A stretch of DNA of 64,000 bases. It comes from Streptomyces sp. NRRL F-5126. GTDB taxonomy: Bacteria > Actinomycetota > Actinomycetes > Streptomycetales > Streptomycetaceae. The DNA is taken from assembly GCF_000721265.1 (NCBI RefSeq), contig NZ_JOFZ01000008.1, forward strand, positions 248,001 to 312,000, written 5' to 3'. The position numbers and the translations under genes were made by a program. The stretch's first letter is position 1. Each line of letters opens with the position of its first letter. Of this stretch, positions 24,388-32,596 are shown piece by piece. The notes beneath the pieces were generated by a model. It had not been told where the DNA came from. It made no database searches and worked only from the letters and a program-made list of their open reading frames with translations.

Positions 24388-25860
24388 TCAGGCCGTGCGC
24401 AGCCCGGCCAGCCAGGTCTCGACCTCGGCCGAGGCGCGCGGCAGACCCGCGGAGAGGTTGCGGTTGCCGTCGGCCGTCACGAGGATGTCGTCCTCGATCC
24501 TGACGCCGATCCCGCGGTACTCCTCCGGCACCGTCAGGTCGTCGGCCTGGAAGTACAGGCCGGGCTCCACCGTCAGGCACATGCCGGGCTCGAGCGTGCC
24601 GTCCGCGTAGACCTCGCGGCGCGCGACCGCGCAGTCGTGGACGTCGAGGCCGAGCATGTGGCCCGTGCCGTGCAGGGTCCAGCGGCGCTGCAGCCCCAGT
24701 TCGAGCACCTTCTCCACGGGGCCTTCGAGCAGCCCCCACTCCACGAGCCGCTCGGCGAGCACGCGCTGCGCGGCGTCGTGGAAGTCGCGGTACTTCGCGC
24801 CCGGCGTGACCGCCGCGATGCCGGCCTCCTGCGCCTCGTACACCGCGTCGTAGATCTTGCGCTGGAGAGGCGTGAAGCTGCCGTCGACGGGCAGGGTGCG
24901 CGTCACGTCGGCCGTGTACAGCGTGTCCGTCTCGACTCCGGCGTCGAGCAGCAGCAGGTCGCCCGCGCGCACCCGGCCGTCGTTGCGCACCCAGTGCAGG
25001 GTCGTCGCGTGCGGTCCTGAGGCGCAGATCGAGCCGTAGCCGACGTCGTTGCCCTCGATGCGGGCGCGCAGGAAGAACGTTCCCTCGATGTAGCGCTCGC
25101 CGCGTGTCTCGGCCTCGGCGCGGTCGAGTACGCGTGCCACGTCCTCGAAGCCGCGCACCGTCGAGTCGACGGCCTTCCGCAGCTCGCCGATCTCGAACTC
25201 GTCCTTGACCGCGCGCGCCTCGGAGAGGAAGGAGCGCAGCTCCTCGTCGCGCTCGGCCGTCACCTTGTCGGTGAGCGACGCCTCGACGCCCGCGTCGTGG
25301 CCGCGCACGACACGGACCGGGCCCGACGCCTGCGACAGCGCGTCCGCGAGCGTGCGCACGTCCTTCGCCGGGACGCCGAGCAGCTGCTCCGCCTCGGCGA
25401 GCGAGTGCCTGCGGCCCACCCACAGCTCGCCCTGGCCGTCGAGCCAGAACTCGCCGTTGCCGCGGTCCGAGCGCGGCAGCAGGTAGACCGTCGCGTCGTG
25501 GCCCGAGGCGCCCGCGGGCTCAAGGACGAGGACGCCGTCCTGCGTCTGGTCGCCGGTGAGGTACGCGTACTCGGTCGATGCGCGGAAGGGGTACTCCGTG
25601 TCGTTCGACCGCGTCCTGAGGTTGCCCGCGGGCACCACGAGCCGCTCGCCGGGGAAGCGCGCGGACAGGGCGGCGCGGCGCGCGGCCGTCTGCCCGGCCT
25701 GGGGGAGCGGGGCGAGGCCGCGCAGCTCGGTGTCGGCCCAGCCGCTCTTCATGTTCTCCGCGAGTTCGTCCGACACGGCGGCATACAGTCCGTTCTTCCG
25801 CTGCTTGATCGGCTTGTCGTCGGGGGTGCCAGGGGTCTCCTGGCCGGGCTCGTCCGCCAC
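24388..25860 (-). CDS. pepP: Xaa-Pro aminopeptidase (aminopeptidase P)
   Basis: A 490-residue M24B metallopeptidase removing N-terminal residues preceding proline. An N-terminal AMP_N domain (about 55-200) is followed by the pita-bread domain. All five metal ligands are visible: Asp in LLLDAGVE, Asp in YTADVTR, His in GTGHMLGLDVHD, Glu in TVEPGLYF and Glu in VRIEDDIL. Length fits the family. The GTG start is accepted because MADEPGQETP is typical and no better site exists. Predicted cytoplasmic. Confidence 0.95.
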   Translation of the reverse strand: MADEPGQETPGTPDDKPIKQRKNGLYAAVSDELAENMKSGWADTELRGLAPLPQAGQTAARRAALSARFPGERLVVPAGNLRTRSNDTEYPFRASTEYAYLTGDQTQDGVLVLEPAGASGHDATVYLLPRSDRGNGEFWLDGQGELWVGRRHSLAEAEQLLGVPAKDVRTLADALSQASGPVRVVRGHDAGVEASLTDKVTAERDEELRSFLSEARAVKDEFEIGELRKAVDSTVRGFEDVARVLDRAEAETRGERYIEGTFFLRARIEGNDVGYGSICASGPHATTLHWVRNDGRVRAGDLLLLDAGVETDTLYTADVTRTLPVDGSFTPLQRKIYDAVYEAQEAGIAAVTPGAKYRDFHDAAQRVLAERLVEWGLLEGPVEKVLELGLQRRWTLHGTGHMLGLDVHDCAVARREVYADGTLEPGMCLTVEPGLYFQADDLTVPEEYRGIGVRIEDDILVTADGNRNLSAGLPRASAEVETWLAGLRTA

Positions 25861-25998
25861 GTCTTCTCCTCGCTGCGACCACCGGCTCTCGGGTGCGACA
25901 CCGGTCGTTTCGCTTCCATCGTAAGGAAGCGCACATGTGTACAGAACCGTCCGGCCCTGTGAGCAATGTCGGTGACCGGGACGGTCGACCGGGGGCGG

Positions 25999-27486
25999 TC
26001 ACTCGAAGCGGACGGCCAGCAGCACGATGTCCTCCGTGCCGGGGCCCGCACCCGCGGGCTCGTGCGCCACGCCGGCGTCGGCCAGCACCGTGCGCACGAC
26101 GTGCTCGGCGACGGCCGCCGGGTCGTCCCGTACGGCGGCGGGCACGCTGGCGGCCGCCGCGTGCAGCCGCGCGTACGCGCGGTCCATCGGGTCGCCCGTG
26201 CGCCGCAGCAGCCCGTCGGTGTACAGCAGCACCGTTTCGCCCGGCGCGGGCGCCAGCTCCACGCTCGGCGCCTCCCAGCAGCTGAGCATCCCCAGCGGGG
26301 CCGAGAGCGTCGTCTCGACGTACTCGCACCTGCGGTCGCCGACCAGCAGCGGTGGCGCGTGCCCCGCGCCCGCGAGGACGACGCGGCGCGTGGCGGGCTC
26401 CGCGAACGCGAACAGCGCGGTGGCCGTCCGCGCCGGCTCGGTGAGCGTGAGCAGCATCTCCAGGTCGGACAGGACGGCGACCGGGTCCTCGCCCTCCATC
26501 ACCGCGTACGCGCGCAGCGAGGCGCGCAGCCTGCCCATCGCCGCGACGGCCGCGGGCCCCGACCCGCTGACGGAGCCGACGGCGAGGCCGAGCGCGCCCT
26601 CGGGCAGCGGCAGCGCGTCGTAGAAGTCCCCTCCGCCCAGCGGTCCGGTGCGGTGGCACACCGCCATCCGCACGCCGGGCACGGACGGCAGGCGCGACGG
26701 CAGCAGCTCGTCGGCGACGGCGGCCAGGCGCGCGCGTGCGCGCTCCAGCTCCACGAGGCGGGCCAGGTGCTCGCCCGCGTACCGGGAGTAGAGGCCGGCG
26801 AGGTGGCGTGCGCGCTCGTCGGGCTCGGCCGGCTCGTCGTACAGCCACATCACGGCACCGAGCCGCGGCGGCCGCTCGCCGGCCGGTTCGCCCGCCGTGT
26901 TGGTCTCGGGGTCGGCCACCAGCGGCACCGCGTACGTGGCGGCGAAGCCGAGCCGCGTGGCGACGTCGCGCAGCCGGGAGCGGGCCGCGGCGCCGGAAGC
27001 CTGGCCGGACACGGGGCCGGCCGGGGCGCCGGACGCGGGCCCGGCGAACAGGTCGGGGCACGCGATCGCCTCGGGGCGTGCGCCCGGCGCCGCCCGCCCC
27101 GCGTCATCGAGCAGCGCGCCGTACCCGGTGGCGGAGCGCGGCACGGTCTCCAGATGGCCGAGGTCGGACCGGGACAGGCCGAGGCCGACGGTGGTGCGCG
27201 GTCCAAGACCGTCGGCGGGGTCGAGGACGACGAGGCCGCGGCGCGCACCCACGAGGGCGGCGCCCGCGCGCAGCAGTTCGGGGAGTGCCGCGTCGAGGTG
27301 GTCCGTGCGCGCCAGGCGCTCGGTCAGCTCGTGCAGCGTGGTGAGGTCGGACACCCAGCCGGCGAGCCGGTCCTGGATGAGGACGACCGGGGGCGCCTGG
27401 AGGTCGTCGAGCGGAGGGGTAGCGTGAGCGGGGGCGGGGACGACGGAATTGATTCCAGCCACTTTCGGCATGTGTGGAGCGCTCAT
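25999..27486 (-). CDS. GAF-SpoIIE protein phosphatase
   Basis: A 495-residue PP2C-type serine phosphatase. A GAF-like sensor domain occupies about 45-240; the SpoIIE domain (about 275-490) shows GGGDFYDALPL, the glycine-rich VGSVSGSGPAAVAAMG, ETVLLYTDGLLRR and GTEDIVLLAV. In some active relatives VGDVSG has Asp where this one has Ser (VGSVSG), which may weaken metal binding. These enzymes dephosphorylate anti-anti-sigma factors, reversing RsbW-like kinases; three such kinases are elsewhere in the window but none adjacent. ATG 27486 has GGAAGG 9 nt upstream. Confidence 0.87.
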   Translation of the reverse strand: MSAPHMPKVAGINSVVPAPAHATPPLDDLQAPPVVLIQDRLAGWVSDLTTLHELTERLARTDHLDAALPELLRAGAALVGARRGLVVLDPADGLGPRTTVGLGLSRSDLGHLETVPRSATGYGALLDDAGRAAPGARPEAIACPDLFAGPASGAPAGPVSGQASGAAARSRLRDVATRLGFAATYAVPLVADPETNTAGEPAGERPPRLGAVMWLYDEPAEPDERARHLAGLYSRYAGEHLARLVELERARARLAAVADELLPSRLPSVPGVRMAVCHRTGPLGGGDFYDALPLPEGALGLAVGSVSGSGPAAVAAMGRLRASLRAYAVMEGEDPVAVLSDLEMLLTLTEPARTATALFAFAEPATRRVVLAGAGHAPPLLVGDRRCEYVETTLSAPLGMLSCWEAPSVELAPAPGETVLLYTDGLLRRTGDPMDRAYARLHAAAASVPAAVRDDPAAVAEHVVRTVLADAGVAHEPAGAGPGTEDIVLLAVRFE

Positions 27487-28119
27487 GGCAGCCGACCTTC
27501 CGGGCGGCGCGTTTCGCTCAATAGCATCGCAAACCCCCATGTCATTCTGCGCGGCCATCAATGTACCCACATGTACACGCACAACTCGGGCAATGTCCAG
27601 CATGATGCCCGTGGCACTGTGGATGTCTGGCATACTCTCGAAGTTGACCGAAAAACAGCCCCTGCGGCAGGTTTTGCGGTCGACTGAACTCGCTCGAGAA
27701 GGGTTCTTTCCGGGACCTGGGGGAAGCAGACGGCCCCGGGGAGGCGTTCTCCCGAGCGTCATTCCGTACGCGATGGGTACGTAAATGGTGACGGACAGGG
27801 GCAGTTGGGGCTCCGCGGAACCTCGCGGCGGCAGCCCGGCGTCCTGACAGCCGGGGCCGGTACGCCACCTGTCCCCTCGGAGTGGCGAGAACGCACGCAC
27901 AGCACAGCGGGACAGCAGCAAGCGCCTTGCGCGCGCCACAGTTCGCCGGATGTCCGGGTCCGTTCCCTTCCCTGACGCGGGGCGTGTCCCCGCGGGGGCG
28001 GCGGAGCCCCGAAATCACCGGCACGTCCACGCACGCATGTGGACGGCGGAGCGGCACACGCGCACGGCGCCAGTCAGTGTCATGTGGACTCGGCGTTCAA
28101 CGGAAAGGAACGAGCGCTC
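27487..28119. other. Divergent spacer before the primase-fold gene
   Basis: No gene seen. The left part is unusually AT-containing for this genome (27500-27680) and should hold the phosphatase promoter, including an inverted pair TGTAC (27562-27566) and GTACA (27573-27577) with 6 nt between. The right part is GC-rich leader for the next gene. Confidence 0.5.
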
Positions 28120-28797
28120 ATGCGCGAGATCCTCGGAAGGCGGCGCAGGCTCCGGCTCAGGCGCAAGGGGATGCCTGCCCCGGTCGATGCCGCGCTCACC
28201 TGCTCCGCGTGGAGATGGCCGGTGCTGCCCGGCGCGGCCCTCAGGCCCGCCGGCCGCGGGACCCGCGGCACGGGCTGCTCCTGCCCCGACCTCGAATGCG
28301 CGGTGCCGGGCGCGCACCCCTTCGACCCGGGCCTGCTCGCGGCGACCACCGACGAGCGCATGATCCGGTGGTGGTGGTCCAAGCGCCCGACCGCGCCCGT
28401 CCTGCTGGCCACGGGCGGCAGCGCGCCCTGCGCGGTCAGCCTCCCCGCCGTCGCGGGCCCGCGGGCGCTCGCCGCGCTCGACGAGGCGGGCATGCGGCTC
28501 GGCCCCGTCGTGGCGACGCCGACCCGCTGGTCGGTCCTCGTCGCCCCGTACGGCCTCGAACGCCTCGGCGACCTCCTCTACGAGAAGGCGTGGGTGCCCA
28601 GTTCGCTGCGCTTCCACGGGGAGGGCGGTTACCTGGTGCTACCGCCCTCGGAGGCCGTGGGCGGTCAGGCGCGCTGGGAACGCGGCCCGCTGCCGGGCTC
28701 CTCGGCGCCCTGGCTGCCGGACGTGGAGGCCGTCGTGGACGCGTTGGTGGAGGCGAGTACGAGCGCCCCCGACGGCGGCAGCAGACTCGCCTACTGA
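28120..28797 (+). CDS. Primase/polymerase-fold protein lacking catalytic residues
   Basis: A 225-residue protein resembling the N-terminal bifunctional primase/polymerase (AEP) domain of actinobacterial proteins. Compared with the intact copy at 47112-47996, the fold landmarks align (CSWRWPVLP-type start, a Cys cluster CSCPDLECAVPGAHP, RMIRWWW, GGYLVLPPS) but the chemistry is missing: the GIDLD metal pair corresponds to AVSLPAVAG, the SGGRH strand to PTRWSVLV, and the DVRGAGGYLV aspartate to FHGEGGYLV. So it is likely a non-catalytic nucleic-acid or nucleotide-binding protein. ATG 28120 follows GGAAAGGA. Confidence 0.7.
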   Translation: MREILGRRRRLRLRRKGMPAPVDAALTCSAWRWPVLPGAALRPAGRGTRGTGCSCPDLECAVPGAHPFDPGLLAATTDERMIRWWWSKRPTAPVLLATGGSAPCAVSLPAVAGPRALAALDEAGMRLGPVVATPTRWSVLVAPYGLERLGDLLYEKAWVPSSLRFHGEGGYLVLPPSEAVGGQARWERGPLPGSSAPWLPDVEAVVDALVEASTSAPDGGSRLAY

Positions 28798-29280
28798 GAT
28801 GTACTGAACAAAATGCAATTGCACGGGCCGCCCGTGCCGATGGCCGCGTCTGCGGGAATTCCCCGAAATCCGCGCGGGCGGCACCCGGGCGTCCGGCGCG
28901 CGCGACGGCGTGTGACAGGCGGGCGGTGGGCGGACGGCCGCCGACCCGGCCCAGGTCAGCGCCGTGTGCGGGGAGTTGGCGTCCCGGGGCCCGCACAGCG
29001 GGCACACAGTCAACCGCCCGGGAAACCGCAGGTAAAAGCAGGTGAACGCGGGTAAACCGGAGCAATGGCGGGCCCGCGCCTGAACGCAAAGGCCCGGTCG
29101 CTGGCGACGGGGGATGCACCAGCGACCGGGCTTCTAGAACGGTAACAAGAGATCGGCCGTTAGCAAATTCGATCAGAGAAATCGGGCCGTCTTATTACGT
29201 GGGACGTAGGCGCCGGACGCGTGGCGTGTGATGCGGATCACGCGCGACGGCGCCGGAGCGGCCCCCTTCGTCGCTCAGCG
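28798..29280. other. Convergent gap with terminator hairpin
   Basis: About 480 bp between convergent genes with no credible frame. Apart from the hairpin at 29092-29131, it shows loosely repeated CAGGTAAA/CAGGTGAA/GGGTAAAC words near 29030-29055 and a comparatively AT-rich stretch at 29140-29200. Confidence 0.5.
29092..29133. terminator. Strong hairpin terminator
   Basis: Perfect 13-bp arms GCCCGGTCGCTGG (29092-29104) and CCAGCGACCGGGC (29119-29131) around a 14-nt loop, with flanking AA upstream and TT downstream. It lies between the primase-fold gene and the SEC-C gene and can terminate either strand. Confidence 0.75.
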
Positions 29281-30231
29281 TCAGCTCAGCGTCACCTGGC
29301 GGTTCGTCAGGCCGCCGCGCGCCCGCCGCTCCTCACCCGTGAGCGGCGCGTCGGCCGCCAGCGCCCCGGCCAGCCGCTCCGCGAACGCGGCCGCGGGCTT
29401 CTCGCACTCCTGCGCCCCCATCCCGGCCGGCAGGTCCCACACCGGCACGGTCAGTCCGTGCGCCCGGAAGGACCCGACGAGCCGCGTCCCCTCGCCCAGC
29501 GACGACGTCCCGGCCGCGTGCAGCCTGGCGAGCGCGTCGAGCAGCTTCTCCTCGGCGTGCGGCATGACCCAGCGCAGGTGGTTCTTCTCCGGCGTCTCGC
29601 ACCAGTACGCGGCCTCGGAGCCGGACAGCAGGACGGTGGGGATCGCCGCCTCGTTCGCCCGCTCAAGGGACGCCGCGACCTCGGGCGTCGCGTTCTCGGC
29701 GTCCGGCACCCAGAACTCGAAGCCCTGGTGGACGGCCGGCGTGAAGTCGGCCTCCAGGTCGAGCAGGTCCTGCAGCCTGGGCCCGTCGCCCTCCACGCGC
29801 CTGGCCGCGACCGGGTTGCCCGGCTCCGCGGTCAGCGCCCGCTTCAGGGTGTCGGCGAGGTCGCGGCTGAGGTCGCCGGACGCCGTGTCGTTCTGCAGCG
29901 CGAGCAGCACGGAGCCGTCGTCGCGCCGCAGCGCGGGCCACGCCATCGGCAGCACCGTCGCGAGCGTCACGGACGGCACGTCCGCGGGCAGTCCGCCCTT
30001 CAGCGCCAGCGCGGCGGTCGCCGCCGGCACCAGCTCGCGCATGGCGACCCAGTGCGGCTCCCCCGCAAGCCCCTCGAACGGGCGATGCACCAGCTCGGTC
30101 GCCGCGTGCGAGGCCGCGCGCCCGTGGCACGCCTTGTAACGCCGCCCGGAACCGCAGGGGCAGGGCTCACGGGGCCCAACCACCGGAACGGGTCCGTCCG
30201 TGAGCTGCGCCTTCTTCTGCTTCTTGGCCAT
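29281..30231 (-). CDS. DUF5926-like protein with N-terminal SEC-C zinc motif
   Basis: A 316-residue protein. Residues 22-36 hold a SEC-C motif, PCPCGSGRRYKACHG, the zinc-binding CxCxSGxxxxxCHG known from the C terminus of SecA and from many small accessory proteins. The rest is the actinobacterial DUF5926 region, mixed alpha/beta, with no catalytic signature I recognise. It starts MAKKQKKAQ, basic, suggesting nucleic-acid or ribosome contact. Cytoplasmic. Function unknown. Confidence 0.82.
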   Translation of the reverse strand: MAKKQKKAQLTDGPVPVVGPREPCPCGSGRRYKACHGRAASHAATELVHRPFEGLAGEPHWVAMRELVPAATAALALKGGLPADVPSVTLATVLPMAWPALRRDDGSVLLALQNDTASGDLSRDLADTLKRALTAEPGNPVAARRVEGDGPRLQDLLDLEADFTPAVHQGFEFWVPDAENATPEVAASLERANEAAIPTVLLSGSEAAYWCETPEKNHLRWVMPHAEEKLLDALARLHAAGTSSLGEGTRLVGSFRAHGLTVPVWDLPAGMGAQECEKPAAAFAERLAGALAADAPLTGEERRARGGLTNRQVTLS

Positions 30232-30918
30232 GGTGGGGTGTCTCCCGGTCGCTGCGGCGGTGCGAATGCAGACGGTGAGCCTAGCCGCTGCGGGCGCACC
30301 GGGGAGCGGGCCGCGCGGGCTGTACGGGCTGTGCGGGGGCGGGGGTGGGGTGCCGCGACGCGGCGCTCACGCGGGGGCCTGCCCCGGGTGGGGGATCGGG
30401 TCCGGGCCGCCCGGGCGGCCGGGGCGACGGGGCTGCGCCGGGCGACCTGCTGATGGCGGGCGGCGTGCGACGGCGATGGGGTGCGACGGCGATGGGGTGC
30501 GAGGCGCCCGGGTCATCCTGTGCGCGCGGTCCGGGGCGACGCGGCGTGCGGTGGTCACCCCGGCGGCGGCCGGGCGGTGGGCCGCCGACGGGCGACGGGC
30601 CCCGGCGGGGCCGGTCAGTTGCCGACGTGGCGGGTGGCCGTGCACCGCATCCGCAGGTCGGCCGCGGGCGGGCGGGTGCGACGCGGCCGGTGCGACGGTG
30701 CACAACGGACCGGTTGGTCGGCCTCCGGCCGGGAGTCTCGGGTGGCCTCGCCGTCTTCGCGGCGGGGAGCGAGGGACGGCGGGTCGCCCGGGGCGGTGGG
30801 ACGGGGAGGAGGGCGGACGCGGCCCGTAGCCCGGTACGCCCCTGTGCGGCCAGTGCGGCCCGTGGGTCAGATGCGGCCCGTGAGGCAGTGCGGCCCGTGG
30901 GGCAGTGCGGCCCGTGGG
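30232..30918. other. Gene-poor 690-bp spacer with short repeats
   Basis: Very GC-rich; frames here are compositional only. It contains a duplicated 15-bp word GGTGCGACGGCGATG near 30466-30500 and the four-copy array at 30854-30923. No RNA gene recognised. Confidence 0.5.
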
Positions 30919-30923
30919 TCAGA
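30854..30923. repeat. Four 17-18-bp tandem repeats
   Basis: Units TGCGGCCCGTGGGTCAGA (30854-30871), TGCGGCCCGTGAGGCAG (30872-30888), TGCGGCCCGTGGGGCAG (30889-30905) and TGCGGCCCGTGGGTCAGA (30906-30923). The last copy includes the stop codon of the ATP-binding protein, so the array has grown outward from the gene's end. Confidence 0.75.
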
Positions 30924-31368
30924 TGCGCGCGTCCGGGGCCGTGAGGCGGGCCCAGACCGTCACTTCGCCCGAGGCGCTGTCGCGGACCCCCCAGTCCTTC
31001 GCGAGCGCGGTGATGATGGTGAGCCCCCGGCCGCCGCGTGCCGTCACCGAGGGCCGTGCCGGGACAGGGCGCGTGGGACCACCGCCGTCCGTCACCTCGA
31101 CCGTCAGGCCCCCCGCCGTATCGACCCGCCACGCGGCTCTTATGCCGCCGTCGCCGCGCTCCGACCGCCGCAGCGGCCTGCCGTGCCGGCAGGCGTTGCT
31201 CAGCAGCTCGGAGAGGATCAGCTCGGCATCCTCCACGACCGTGTCCGAAACGCCGCTGCCGCTCAGCTGCTCGCGCATGCGGTGCCGCGCCTCGCCCACG
31301 CCCGATGGGCCGTGGGACACCGCGACGCCCGACGACGCCGGTACTTCCTGCACCCCTGTGACCGCCAT
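30919..31368 (-). CDS. RsbW-like ATP-binding regulatory protein
   Basis: A 149-residue HATPase_c_2 protein from ATG 31368, chosen because GGGAGG lies 7 nt upstream; a longer reading to 31494 has no ribosome site. The N box is LILSELLSNACRHG, the G1 box VTDGGGPT and the G2 box ARGGRGLTIITALA. Third stand-alone anti-sigma-kinase-like ATPase of the window. Partner unknown. Confidence 0.87.
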   Translation of the reverse strand: MAVTGVQEVPASSGVAVSHGPSGVGEARHRMREQLSGSGVSDTVVEDAELILSELLSNACRHGRPLRRSERGDGGIRAAWRVDTAGGLTVEVTDGGGPTRPVPARPSVTARGGRGLTIITALAKDWGVRDSASGEVTVWARLTAPDARI

Positions 31369-31534
31369 CCCGAGACCTCCCTTCGCCCACGCCACGGGTT
31401 GGATGCCCCGACCGTCTGGGCCGGAAACCGGCCACCGGGCAGCCTTTGACGCACTCGTGACATTCGGACACGGAGCGAACGCGCCGGGGCACAATCCGCC
31501 AAGCCACCACGTACGACCTGCGGTTTTTAACCCG

Positions 31535-32356
31535 TTACGAGGCGATTCGTCCCAATTGCCGCAGGACCTGTTTCGGCCGGTTCGTGATGATCGCCTCGAC
31601 CCCGAGCCGCACGCACAGCTCCACGTCCTCCGGCTCGTTCACCGTCCACACGTGGACGCGGTGCCCGGCGCGGTGCAGCCGGGCGATGTAGCCGGGATGG
31701 CTGCGCACGATCCGCATCCCGGGCCCCGCGATCCGCGCGCCCGCGGGCAGGCGCCCGTCCCGCAGCCGCGGCGAGATGTACTGCATCAGGTAGACGGTCG
31801 GCAGCTGCGGCGACGCACGCGCGACGCGGTGCAGCGAGCGCGCCGAGAACGACATGATCCGCACGGTGGACTCCCCCGGCGCGGGCTGCGCGAGCCCGAA
31901 CCGTCCGAGCGTCTCGAGCAGCCGCGCCTCCACCTGGCCCGCCCAGCGGGTCGGGTGCTTGGTCTCCACCGCGAGCTGCACCGGCCTGCCCGCGTCCGCG
32001 ACCAGCTCAAGCAGGCGTTCGAGCGTCAGCACCGACGTGTGGCCGGGGTCGCGGTACTCCGGGCTCTCCTCGCTCGTCGCGTACGCGGGGCTCTTCTTCC
32101 ACGTGCCGAAGTCGAGGGCGGAGAGGTCCGAGAGTTCCAGTGCGGACACCGCGCCGCGGCCGTTGGATGTACGGTTCACCCGGCGGTCGTGCACGCATAC
32201 GAGATGACCGTCGGCCGTGAGCCGTACGTCGCACTCCAGGGCGTCCGCGCCGTCCTCGATGGCCTTCATGTACGCGGCGAGGGTGTGCTCCGGCGCGTCC
32301 TCCGAGGCTCCCCGGTGGGCGACGACCTGAATGCTGTGCTGGCGGGTTTGGCTCAC
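31535..32356 (-). CDS. Glycerophosphodiester phosphodiesterase
   Basis: A 273-residue GDPD-family TIM barrel. The catalytic start is VVAHRGASEDAPEHTLAA (His-Arg pair), with the metal-binding ALECDVRLTADGHLVCVHDRRVNRTSNG (Glu, Asp and second catalytic His) and the later LAVETKHP and VWTVNEPEDV. It hydrolyses glycerophosphodiesters to glycerol 3-phosphate. No signal peptide is seen, so this copy is cytoplasmic, unlike secreted GlpQ. GTG 32356 fits the family N terminus; the ribosome site is weak. Confidence 0.93.
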   Translation of the reverse strand: MSQTRQHSIQVVAHRGASEDAPEHTLAAYMKAIEDGADALECDVRLTADGHLVCVHDRRVNRTSNGRGAVSALELSDLSALDFGTWKKSPAYATSEESPEYRDPGHTSVLTLERLLELVADAGRPVQLAVETKHPTRWAGQVEARLLETLGRFGLAQPAPGESTVRIMSFSARSLHRVARASPQLPTVYLMQYISPRLRDGRLPAGARIAGPGMRIVRSHPGYIARLHRAGHRVHVWTVNEPEDVELCVRLGVEAIITNRPKQVLRQLGRIAS

Positions 32357-32596
32357 CGCGTCATGGTCCCACCGTGACGGGGCAAGAGGCCGTACGGGCG
32401 GACCCACCGGCCGGTCGGCTCGAAGTGCGTCCTCTTTGTCCGAAGTAAAAGATGGCCAAAAGACGCACAGGTCCTGCTTACAGTGGCCCGACGTGCCGTG
32501 GGTAAGGGTTAACCCCGACACTTGCACAGCGGGACGTTTGCAGCGGGACGCCTGCCGACGACAGACGCGGAACGTGGAACCGAGGAGTAAAGAGCT

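Noticed and set aside
30281..31510. 409-codon minus-strand frame covering the 30.2-30.9 kb spacer
   Set aside because: Pro/Arg/Gly-rich without motifs and out of frame with the real ATP-binding protein, which it overlaps.
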